Assembly (NCBI RefSeq): GCF_026004115.1
Contig: NZ_BPIM01000001.1
Span: forward strand, 1,364,001 to 1,428,000
Origin: Meiothermus sp.
GTDB taxonomy: Bacteria; Deinococcota; Deinococci; Deinococcales; Thermaceae
Length of the DNA: 64,000 nucleotides
Reading direction: 5' to 3'
Position numbers and translations under genes: made by a program. Below the pieces are notes generated by a model. That model was not told the origin of the DNA. It did no database searches and saw only the letters and a list, made by a program, of their open reading frames with translations. Of the stretch, positions 1-7,029 are shown piece by piece. Position 1 is the first letter of the stretch; each line of letters starts with the position of its first letter.

Positions 1-754
1 GGTCAAGCGCGAGGCCTATACCGGTCGGTGCAGGCGGGGGTGGGGGAGCGGCAAGGGTTCCCTGCTCGATCTGGCGGGCCAGTTCCAGGGTCTCGGGCAG
101 CGGTTCTAGGTGTAATTCGTACCGGAGCAGATCTTTCAGCCGGGCAAAGCGGGCCAGCGCAGCCTCCCGCTCGCCCAGCAGGGCGTGCAGCCGCATGGCC
201 TCGCGGTGGTGCAGTTCTTGCAGTTCGTCTTCGCGCAGGAGCCCCAGCCGCGCCGAGAGGGCCCCCCGCAGGTCGTGGGCGGCCTCGAGGCGTTCAGCTT
301 GCCTTTGCAGGGCCTCGCGCCACAGGTGGGCCAGTTCTTCGCGCCGGGCCTCGATCCATTCGGCAAAGCCCTCCGCGCCCGAAAGCTCCAGCCCATCCAG
401 CAACGGCCCCCGGTAGAGGGCCAGGGCGGGCTCGAGTTCCCCTTCCTTCAGATGCGCCCGGAACGCGGCCACATCGGTCTGGATAGGCCCCAGTTGCAGC
501 ATGTCGCGGTCTGTTTGCAGCAGGGTTGCAATAGGCGTATGCCGCAGCCGGTTGAGCTCGCGCCGCAGGTTGCTCCGGGCGGTGGCCTCATCTTGCTCGC
601 TCCAGAACAGCCCGGCCAGCTTGCTCCGGGGGGTGGGGCCTTCCAGGGCCAGATAGGCCAGCAGCCCCAACAGCTTACGCGTGGGCAGCGCCAGCGGCCT
701 TCCCGCCTGCTCCACCACAGGCGCTCCCAGCAAACGCAGACGAACCCCGGACAT
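1..754 (-). CDS. BTAD-domain transcriptional activator (N-terminal part, cut by window edge)
   Basis: An open frame starts at the ATG read from 754 and runs off the left edge, so about 251 N-terminal residues are visible. It begins MSGVRLRLLGAPVVEQ, then a winged-helix-like stretch (LALPTRKLLGLLAYLALEG), then the helical bacterial activation domain pattern (ARSNLRRELNRLRH, then paired helices ending ELHLEPLPETLELARQIEQG). This is the order seen in SARP/BTAD regulators, which often continue into an ATPase or TPR domain; that part lies outside the window. Target genes cannot be told. The start is the first ATG of the frame. Confidence 0.75.
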   Translation of the reverse strand, partial: MSGVRLRLLGAPVVEQAGRPLALPTRKLLGLLAYLALEGPTPRSKLAGLFWSEQDEATARSNLRRELNRLRHTPIATLLQTDRDMLQLGPIQTDVAAFRAHLKEGELEPALALYRGPLLDGLELSGAEGFAEWIEARREELAHLWREALQRQAERLEAAHDLRGALSARLGLLREDELQELHHREAMRLHALLGEREAALARFARLKDLLRYELHLEPLPETLELARQIEQGTLAAPPPPPAPTGIGLALD

Positions 755-825
755 AGTTTGTTTTCAGGATAACCCACACGACGTCATGAAGCTGTTATGA
801 CCTGTCTCCACCATATCTGGGCTAC

Positions 826-1611
826 TCAAGCCCCCATGCCAGAGAACTGCCTGAGCCCCTTGCGCCACAGCCAGCGATTGATTATCCAGAACACCGCGAA
901 CCAGACCCCCAGCACCAAAAACCCCTGGGCCACACTGCCCGTTACCGGCAGCCCCGCAAACAGCGCCGCCGGGAAGTAGACCAGGTAGGGAAACGGTGTG
1001 AGGAGTGCAATACTGCGGACGGCTTCGGGGAAAACCGACAGGGGCGCAATCAGACCCGAAAGAAAGAGATAGGCCATAAACCACAGCTCCTCCACGGCGG
1101 CCCCGCGCTCGGTCCAGAAGCAAAGCATGGCGAATGTGTACTGCATCAGGAAGCGCAACAGAAAAGCGGCCACCGAGGCCACCAGCCCCAACACCACACC
1201 TTCCAGCTCGGGCACGAAGCGAGCCTGCGGATAGACCAGCAGAAAAACCGCCACAATGACGAGCCCAAAGGGCAGCCGGGTCAGGCGCTCGGCCACGTGC
1301 TGCATCAGGTGATCCCAGCCGGGGTCAATGGGCTTCAGCAGCTTGAACGAGAGCCGCCCCTGCACCACGTCGTCCTGGAACTCCCAGATCACCCACACGA
1401 TGGTGAGCTGGCGCACCAGAAACACGCATAGAAAATAGCGGGCGAACTCCTCTGCCGAAAGGGCAAAGCTGCCCCTTTCGGCAGCCTGCGTCCAGACCCC
1501 CATCAGAATCAGGGGGAGCATAGCCGAGAGGGCCCAGAGCAGCACCTCGGCGCGGTATTCCAGGAAGTAGGCGTACCAGACGGTCAAGAGGGCACGCAGC
1601 TTGCGCAGCAC
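826..1611 (-). CDS. ABC-2 type transporter permease
   Basis: 261-residue integral membrane protein with about six hydrophobic segments and the sequence FQDDVVQGRLSFKLLKPIDP near residue 80, typical of the ABC-2 permeases that export drugs or other small molecules (COG3694/COG4587-like). A GTG start at 1611 lies 6 nt after TAAACT, a -10-like hexamer, which suggests a leaderless transcript. No ATPase partner is visible here; it would have to be encoded elsewhere. The substrate is unknown. It reads in the same direction as the stress protein upstream, 28 nt away. Confidence 0.75.
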   Translation of the reverse strand: MLRKLRALLTVWYAYFLEYRAEVLLWALSAMLPLILMGVWTQAAERGSFALSAEEFARYFLCVFLVRQLTIVWVIWEFQDDVVQGRLSFKLLKPIDPGWDHLMQHVAERLTRLPFGLVIVAVFLLVYPQARFVPELEGVVLGLVASVAAFLLRFLMQYTFAMLCFWTERGAAVEELWFMAYLFLSGLIAPLSVFPEAVRSIALLTPFPYLVYFPAALFAGLPVTGSVAQGFLVLGVWFAVFWIINRWLWRKGLRQFSGMGA

Positions 1612-1639
1612 CCCTCTAGTTTACGACGGTATTTCTGGG

Positions 1640-2074
1640 TCACTTGCTCCGCAGCACCAGCACCGGCTTGTCCGAGCGGTGCAACACCGCTTCGGTCACC
1701 GAGCCCAGCATGAAGCGATCCAGCCCACTGCGCCCGTGGGTGCCCATCACGATCAGGTCGTGGTTCTTGGCTTCGGCCAGGATGGCGTCTACCGGCTTGG
1801 CCTCCACCAGCTTGGTCTCGGCCTCGACCCCGGCGGTCTGGGCCAGCTCGGCGGCCTTGCTGAGGGCTTCGCTCCCTACCCGCTTGAGGTCTTCGATCAG
1901 CTCGAGGCCATAGGGCACACTTTCAGGGCTGATCCACAGGCTCGAGCTGATGTTCTCCACCGCATACAAGAACGTCACGCTGGCCCCCATGCTTTTGGCG
2001 ACCTCGAGGCCTTCCGTAATGGCTTTCTGGCTGCAAGCACTACCATCGGTGGGCATCAGGATTTTTTTGTACAT
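1640..2074 (-). CDS. Universal stress protein, UspA family
   Basis: 144-residue single-domain Usp. It opens with MYKKILMPTDGSACSQKA, the usual beta-1/Asp start, and ends with GTHGRSGLDRFMLGSVTEAVL, matching the G-2x-G-9x-G(S/T) motif of ATP-binding Usp proteins. Such proteins are cytosolic nucleotide-binding dimers that help survival under starvation or stress. A strong ribosome site (AAGGAGGG) lies just before the ATG. It is a stand-alone gene divergent from pilT. Confidence 0.9.
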   Translation of the reverse strand: MYKKILMPTDGSACSQKAITEGLEVAKSMGASVTFLYAVENISSSLWISPESVPYGLELIEDLKRVGSEALSKAAELAQTAGVEAETKLVEAKPVDAILAEAKNHDLIVMGTHGRSGLDRFMLGSVTEAVLHRSDKPVLVLRSK

Positions 2075-2323
2075 TACGCCCTCCTTGTCCTTCTGACTCT
2101 AATCTAGCCTTCGTCTGTCAGGACGAAAGCCCCTGCGGAAGATTCCAGAAGTAACGCTCCTGTACCACCGCGTAACGCCCTCTATTTTGGGCCAAAAATC
2201 CGATAAACACAAGAGAATTCGCCCATCCGGCTGTCAAGCGCAAATAACCAAAATTAACGTAACAGTCCGCTGGTTGAGAAGCCCGATCAGCCCGCTCAAG
2301 ACCTCCTACAATCGCATTTGCCT

Positions 2324-3436
2324 ATGACCTTTCCAGAACTGCTTGCCAATCTAGTTGCCCGGGGGGTTTCCGACATCCACATGCACGTGGGGTTGCCCCT
2401 GATGGCCCGCCTGCACGGCAAACTTGGCCCCATCACCCAAAGCCCCCTCACGCCCCAGTACACTGCCGCGCTGGTCGATATGATGTGCAACGAGCGGCAG
2501 AAAGCCATTTTTGCCGAACGCAACCAGGTAGACCTGGCCTACTCAGTGCAGGGGGTGGCCCGTTTCCGCGTCAACCTGTTCCGCCAGCGCGGCTCGGTAA
2601 GCTGCGTAATGCGGGTGGTCAACTCCGACGAGAGCAAGCTCAAGATAGTCTCGCTGCCCCAGGAAACCATCAACTACTTCCGCGACAAGGAAAAAGGTCT
2701 GGTGCTGGTTACCGGCCCCACCGGCTCGGGCAAGTCCACCACCCTGGCCCGCATCCTCGACGAAATTAACCAGCACCACGCCAAAATGATCGTGACCCTG
2801 GAAGACCCCATCGAATACCTGCACCGGGGCAAAAATTCCATCGTGGTGCAGCGCGAGATTGGTCAGGATGCCCCCAGCTTCAAGGATGGGCTGGTAGCGG
2901 CTATGCGCCAGGACCCCGACGTAATCATGATCGGCGAGATTCGCGACCACGCCACGGCAACAGCAGCCCTGGAAGCGGCCCAGACCGGCCACCTGGTCTT
3001 CTCCACGCTGCACACCCTCGATACCGTGCGCACCGTCAACCGCGTGCTCGACCTCTTCCCCCCGCACGAGCGCGAGGTAGCCCGCATCCTCTTTGCCGAG
3101 TCGCTGGTAGGCATTGTCTCCCAGCGCTTGCTGCCCAGCAAGCAGGGGGGGCGGGTTTGTGCAATGGAAATCCTCAAGGGTAACCTGCGCATCCGCGACC
3201 TGATCAAAGACCCCGACCGCACCAACGAAATCTACGAGGCCCTCAAGGATTCGTCCCTCGATGGGATGCAGACCTTCGACGACCACCTGGCCGAGCTCTA
3301 TGCCCGCGACCAGATTGACCTGGAAACTGCCCTGGCCCACGCCACCAGCGCCCAGTACGTCAAGGTGAAAGCCCTGCAAATCAATGCGGCCCGCCAGACG
3401 CTTATTGATGAGTCTTCCGCTCAACACAGCAACTAA
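2324..3436 (+). CDS. pilT: Twitching motility ATPase PilT
   Basis: About 370-residue secretion-superfamily ATPase that drives retraction of type IV pili, needed for twitching and linked to natural transformation. Walker A is GPTGSGKSTT near residue 130, followed by an Asp box (EDPIEY), Walker B (DVIMIGEIRD) and a His box (STLHT). Length and order fit PilT rather than the longer PilB. The ATG at 2324 is preferred; an in-frame TTG at 2318 is the alternative. TACAAT at 2307-2312 is a likely -10 and no Shine-Dalgarno is seen, so the mRNA may be nearly leaderless. PilT and its paralogue PilU cannot be fully told apart by eye. Confidence 0.9.
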   Translation: MTFPELLANLVARGVSDIHMHVGLPLMARLHGKLGPITQSPLTPQYTAALVDMMCNERQKAIFAERNQVDLAYSVQGVARFRVNLFRQRGSVSCVMRVVNSDESKLKIVSLPQETINYFRDKEKGLVLVTGPTGSGKSTTLARILDEINQHHAKMIVTLEDPIEYLHRGKNSIVVQREIGQDAPSFKDGLVAAMRQDPDVIMIGEIRDHATATAALEAAQTGHLVFSTLHTLDTVRTVNRVLDLFPPHEREVARILFAESLVGIVSQRLLPSKQGGRVCAMEILKGNLRIRDLIKDPDRTNEIYEALKDSSLDGMQTFDDHLAELYARDQIDLETALAHATSAQYVKVKALQINAARQTLIDESSAQHSN

Positions 3437-3457
3437 AGCCGATGTACCCAGTGCCCA

Positions 3458-3478
3458 CCCCGCCTAGGGCGGGTTTTC
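3458..3478 (+). terminator. Rho-independent terminator after pilT
   Basis: A CCCGCC-TAG-GGCGGG hairpin followed by TTTT lies 22 nt after the pilT stop and before rlmB. Confidence 0.75.
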
Positions 3479-3488
3479 CTTTCTGCCC

Positions 3489-3494
3489 TAAACT
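3489..3494 (+). promoter_or_regulatory. -10 box of a leaderless rlmB transcript
   Basis: TAAACT sits exactly 6 nt before the rlmB ATG at 3501, the spacing at which transcription would start on the start codon. No ribosome site is present. The same layout recurs before other genes in this window. Confidence 0.55.
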
Positions 3495-3500
3495 GTTTCT

Positions 3501-4215
3501 ATGCTTATCTACGGGCGAAACCCGGTTTTGGAAGCTCTGCGCGAGGGGCAGGTGGGGCAGGTCTGGGTAGCCAAAGGTGTGGAAAGCTGGCTCCTGAAGG
3601 AGCTGGACAAGCTGAGGGCCCCATACAAACTGGTACCCCCGCATCGAGCTGGATCAGATGGTCAAGACCACCCAGCACCAGGGCCTGGTGGCCGAGATTG
3701 AAGAAGCCACCTATGCCGACCCCGAGGCCCCCTTTCGCCTGGCCCAACAGCGCGGCGAGCAGGTCTTGCTGGTGGTGCTGGACGGCGTGACCGACCCACG
3801 CAACTACGGAGCCCTGATCCGCAGCGCCTTTGCGCTGGGGGCACACGGGGTGGTGACCGAAGAGCGCCGCAGTGCGCCCTTATCGGCCCTGGTGCTCAAA
3901 GCCTCGGCAGGTACGGCCCGCAAGATTCCCCTGGTGCAGGTCAAGAACATTACGCGATATCTGGAACAAATTAAGCAGCAGGGGGTCTGGGTGTACGGTA
4001 CCAGCGGCAAAGCCAGCAAGACCATTGCCGAACTGGACTACCGCCGCCCCCTGGCGATTGTAATTGGCTCGGAAGGCGAGGGAATGCGTCGCCTGGTGAG
4101 TGAGCACTGCGACGAGCTGGCCAAAATTCCCCTGGCCGAAGGGGCGGAAAGCCTGAACGCGGCGGTGGCCTTGGGGGTGGTGCTGTATCAGGTGCGATTG
4201 GGACGCAGAACTTGA
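3501..4215 (+). pseudogene. rlmB: 23S rRNA (guanosine-2'-O)-methyltransferase RlmB/TrmH family, +1 frameshift
   Basis: A SpoU/TrmH-family methyltransferase split over two frames. The first frame gives MLIYGRNPVLEALREGQ up to KLVP; the second continues RIELDQMVKTTQHQGLVAEIE to the stop at 4215. Removing one C from the C5 run at 3636-3640 joins them into a full-length protein (about 237 residues) with all knot motifs: LDGVTDPRNYGALIRSA, IVIGSEGEGMRRL and IPLAEGAESLNAAVA. RlmB methylates G2251 of 23S rRNA in E. coli. Either the gene is broken, or it is intact and the run was miscalled. The catalytic C-terminal domain alone could start at the ATG at 3658. Confidence 0.85.
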
Positions 4216-4240
4216 GCTTTTTATATACAATGCTGGACAA

Positions 4241-5146
4241 ATGCCTGTACCAAACTATCAACGCTTCATGCTTCCATTGCTCCGGCTTGCCTCCGATGGC
4301 CTGGAGCATAACATGGATGAAGCCTACGAGATTTTGGCAAAACAATTTGGACTGACCCCAGAGGAAAGGACAGAACTATTGCCAAGTGGGGGGCAGAGCC
4401 GGTATGAAAACCGTGTTGGATGGGCCAGAACCTATTTGACAAAGGCTGGTTTGCTGGAGTCTCCTGCACGGGGGAGATTCCGGATCACCCAACTGGGTGT
4501 GCAGACCTTGCAATCTGGAGTTGCCGAGATAGATAACACATATCTCAGGCAGTTTCCTGGGTTTGTTGAGTTTAGAAAAAAGGAACGCTCCGAGGTCGAA
4601 GGTGAGTTGGGTGGAGAGGAAAATAGTACTAGCACGCCAGACGAACAACTCGAGCAGCTACACCTTTTGCTTCAAAAGCAGTTGGCACAAGACCTTTTGG
4701 ATCGAGTTAGGCAGTGCTCGCCCGCTTTCTTCGAGCGACTGGTTGTACAACTATTAGTAGCCATGGGATATGGAGGCTCGGTGAGCGATGCTGGAAAAGC
4801 TGTAGGACGTAGTGGCGATGATGGCATAGACGGGATTATCAAACAGGATAGGCTTGGCCTGGATAACATCTACATTCAAGCAAAGCGATGGAACAACACC
4901 GTTTCGAGCGAAGTTGTTCGCACCTTTGCAGGAAGTCTTGCGGTACAAAAAGCCAATCGGGGTGTAATCATTACCACATCAGATTTTTCAAGCAGTGCCA
5001 AAGAAACAGCTAAAACGCTGGGGAATATCGTATTGATAGATGGGGAGACCCTGGCCCGATACATGATTGAATACAATGTGGGCGTCACGGTAGCTGCTCG
5101 CTATGAGATAAAAAGAGTAGATAGAGACTTTTTTGAGGAAGACTAG
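4241..5146 (+). CDS. mrr: Mrr-type restriction endonuclease (modified-DNA nuclease)
   Basis: 301 residues with an N-terminal winged-helix Mrr_N domain (residues 5-100: YQRFMLPLL, YENRVGWARTYLTKAGLL) and a C-terminal PD-(D/E)xK domain (FFERLVVQLLVAMGYGG, then GDDGIDGII, then the QAKRW motif carrying the catalytic Gln-x-Lys). Mrr enzymes cut foreign or methylated DNA. The gene is clearly lower in GC than its neighbours and full of rarer codons, which suggests transfer. TACAAT at 4226-4231, 9 nt before the ATG, is a possible -10. No partner methylase is present, as expected for a type IV enzyme. It converges on mltG with a 4-nt overlap of stops. Confidence 0.88.
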   Translation: MPVPNYQRFMLPLLRLASDGLEHNMDEAYEILAKQFGLTPEERTELLPSGGQSRYENRVGWARTYLTKAGLLESPARGRFRITQLGVQTLQSGVAEIDNTYLRQFPGFVEFRKKERSEVEGELGGEENSTSTPDEQLEQLHLLLQKQLAQDLLDRVRQCSPAFFERLVVQLLVAMGYGGSVSDAGKAVGRSGDDGIDGIIKQDRLGLDNIYIQAKRWNNTVSSEVVRTFAGSLAVQKANRGVIITTSDFSSSAKETAKTLGNIVLIDGETLARYMIEYNVGVTVAARYEIKRVDRDFFEED

Positions 5147-6219
5147 CGATAGTACTTTGCCGTATCGCGCAGATGTCCCTGGAAGTCCACGTTCAGGAAC
5201 AAACGCCCCTGGGCGTGCAGGAAGTACAGGTATTTTTGGCCTTTGTCGTTGGTGCGCACGGGGTTAAGAACGGCCTGCAGGGCTTCGGCGCCGGGGTTGC
5301 CAATGGCACCGGGGGGCAGGCCGCGCCGGGTGTAGCTGTTGTAGGGGGTGTCCTTTTCGAAGTCGCCCGCGCTGCGGTTGAGTTCGGGCAGACGCTTGCC
5401 CAGGCCGTAGGCCACCGTGGGGTCGGCCTGGAGGGGCATCCCGATTTCCAGACGGTTGAGGAAGATGCCGGCGATAACGGGCTTTTCGCTGCTGTTGGCG
5501 GCCTCGGCCTGCACGATGGAGGCCAGCGTGACCCAGTCGTGGATGCTTTTTAGCCCAAGCTGCTTCAGGCGGCTCAGGGCCTGGGGCGTGAACTCCTGTT
5601 GCATGCGGCGGGTCATGGCGCGGATTACGTCTTCGGCGGTGTAGTCGAGGGGGAAATCGTAGGTAGCGGGGAAGAGGTAGCCCTCGAGGCTGGGCCCACT
5701 GGCCTCTACGGGACGCAGCTCGGCGGTAGGGTTATTAACCAGCTCGAGGAAGCGGGGGCCGTCCAGGTTGTTGTCACTCAGGCGCTGGGCCATGTCCACC
5801 GCCCGCCAGCCTTCGGGAAAGGTGATGCGTACCGTGAGGGGGCGCGACTCGTCGGTGATGGCCAGGGCGATGGCCCGCAGACCCTTGCCCTCGAGCTTGT
5901 AGTAGCCAGGCTTGAGTTCTTTGTCCTGCCCCGAAAAGCGCAGGTACAAAGCAAACAGGTAGCCCGAGCGCACCAGCCCGGCCTGCTCGAGCAAACGCCC
6001 CACGGCGGTGGCCCCGCTGCCTTTGGGAATTCGAATCTCGGCGGTGGTGCCGGTAGGGCCCATCAGGTACAGGGCGTAGCCCAACACCACCGCCACCAGC
6101 ACAAACATGAACAGCACCCCCCGCAGAATCCAGCGGGTGGGCGACTTGCCCCGTTCCCGGGGGCCGTCGGGGGCCGTCGGGGGTGTCTCTGAAAGGGAGG
6201 TCTTGTTGGGCTCATCCAT
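5143..6219 (-). CDS. mltG: Endolytic murein transglycosylase MltG (YceG)
   Basis: 358 residues: a Pro-rich cytosolic N-terminus, one transmembrane helix (residues about 29-55, WILRGVLFMFVLVAVVLGYALYL), a LysM-like region (IRIPKGSGATAVGRLL) and the YceG catalytic domain with the conserved Glu in TLASIVQAEAAN and the NPGAEALQAVLNP motif. MltG cuts nascent glycan strands in the inner membrane and sets peptidoglycan chain length. It follows ruvX by 24 nt, so alaS, ruvX and mltG point the same way and may be partly co-transcribed. Confidence 0.93.
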   Translation of the reverse strand: MDEPNKTSLSETPPTAPDGPRERGKSPTRWILRGVLFMFVLVAVVLGYALYLMGPTGTTAEIRIPKGSGATAVGRLLEQAGLVRSGYLFALYLRFSGQDKELKPGYYKLEGKGLRAIALAITDESRPLTVRITFPEGWRAVDMAQRLSDNNLDGPRFLELVNNPTAELRPVEASGPSLEGYLFPATYDFPLDYTAEDVIRAMTRRMQQEFTPQALSRLKQLGLKSIHDWVTLASIVQAEAANSSEKPVIAGIFLNRLEIGMPLQADPTVAYGLGKRLPELNRSAGDFEKDTPYNSYTRRGLPPGAIGNPGAEALQAVLNPVRTNDKGQKYLYFLHAQGRLFLNVDFQGHLRDTAKYYR

Positions 6220-6243
6220 GCTACATACTCCGAAATACGCGGC

Positions 6244-6648
6244 TTATGCACCTGCCAAATAAGACTCGAGCAGCGCAATGGCTGCGGCTTCGTCTAGCTT
6301 ACCCTTCTCTTGCCGGATGCGCTTGGGGGCGTTCCTCAGGCGGTGCTGACCCAGCTTGGTGGTGTAGCGCTCGTCCAAAAGCTCGACGTGCAGGCCCTGC
6401 TCGCGCATGGCCTCGACCAAGGCCAGCACCGATTCGGCCTGCGTACTCAGGCTGCCGTCGGTGCGCAGGGGGAGCCCCACCACAAAGCGCTCGGCCCGCT
6501 CCTGTTCGGCCAGGGCCGCCAGGGCTTTGAGGTCGGCCTCGAGGCCCTTGCGAACCAGGTAGCCCCGGCCAAAAGCCCAGGGTGAGCCCGTCTCGCCGAC
6601 CGCCAGGCCAATCCGGGCTTCCCCTACGTCCAGCGCCACTACTTTCAT
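6244..6648 (-). CDS. ruvX: Holliday junction resolvase-like protein RuvX/YqgF
   Basis: 134 residues from the ATG read at 6648 ([18 protein letters not shown]). It has the RNase H-like fold signatures: first Asp in [26 protein letters not shown], and [13 protein letters not shown] at the C-terminus. Family members act in 16S rRNA 5'-end maturation and possibly junction resolution. The frame stays open upstream to 6840, but those codons read through MITE-1 sequence and are not coding; MKVVALD is the conserved family start. Confidence 0.9.
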   Translation of the reverse strand: MKVVALDVGEARIGLAVGETGSPWAFGRGYLVRKGLEADLKALAALAEQERAERFVVGLPLRTDGSLSTQAESVLALVEAMREQGLHVELLDERYTTKLGQHRLRNAPKRIRQEKGKLDEAAAIALLESYLAGA

Positions 6649-6727
6649 CCTGTCTATTATTTCGCCTGGCTGGCTAGAGAAAATGAGGATACACTGCCAA
6701 GTTTCGAATTTGTGCTTTTGTCGTCTG

Positions 6728-6962
6728 ATTCCGGATTCAAAAAGATAATCATCCAAACCAAAGATCCCCCAGAGGCTATCTTTTTGAATCCTAGAGCACA
6801 CCCCCCCGAACGGTCGGCGAAAAAAGCGCCTCCCTTCCAAAGGGGCTTACGCCCTCCGCTACGCGGATAACTTCCAAAGGGCGGTATCGCCCTCCGCTAC
6901 GCGGATAACTTCGGCCCTGTTGGTTCGGCGCCGGATGGCGGCGAACTAACCGAATCTGGTAT
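6728..6962 (-). repeat. MITE-1 element, long form (copy A)
   Basis: 235-bp element with imperfect 11-bp terminal inverted repeats (ATtCCGGATTC at the left, GAATCTGGTAT at the right). It holds two tandem copies of a GTTATCCGCGTAGCGGAGGGC module. The layout matches the copy at 62675-62907 in inverted orientation; shorter copies at 9693 and 59245 lack the internal 110 bp. It fills the gap between alaS and ruvX and has no coding capacity. Confidence 0.85.
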
Positions 6963-7029
6963 CAGGGCCTGTGGCGCCTGGCCCGGGGTATGCGGGGGGG
7001 CTGGAGCGGTCTTGAGGGGGTCGTAGGCC

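Noticed and set aside
6649-6840. A 64-residue N-terminal extension of RuvX
   Set aside because: Lies in MITE-1 sequence; the family start is MKVVALD at 6648.
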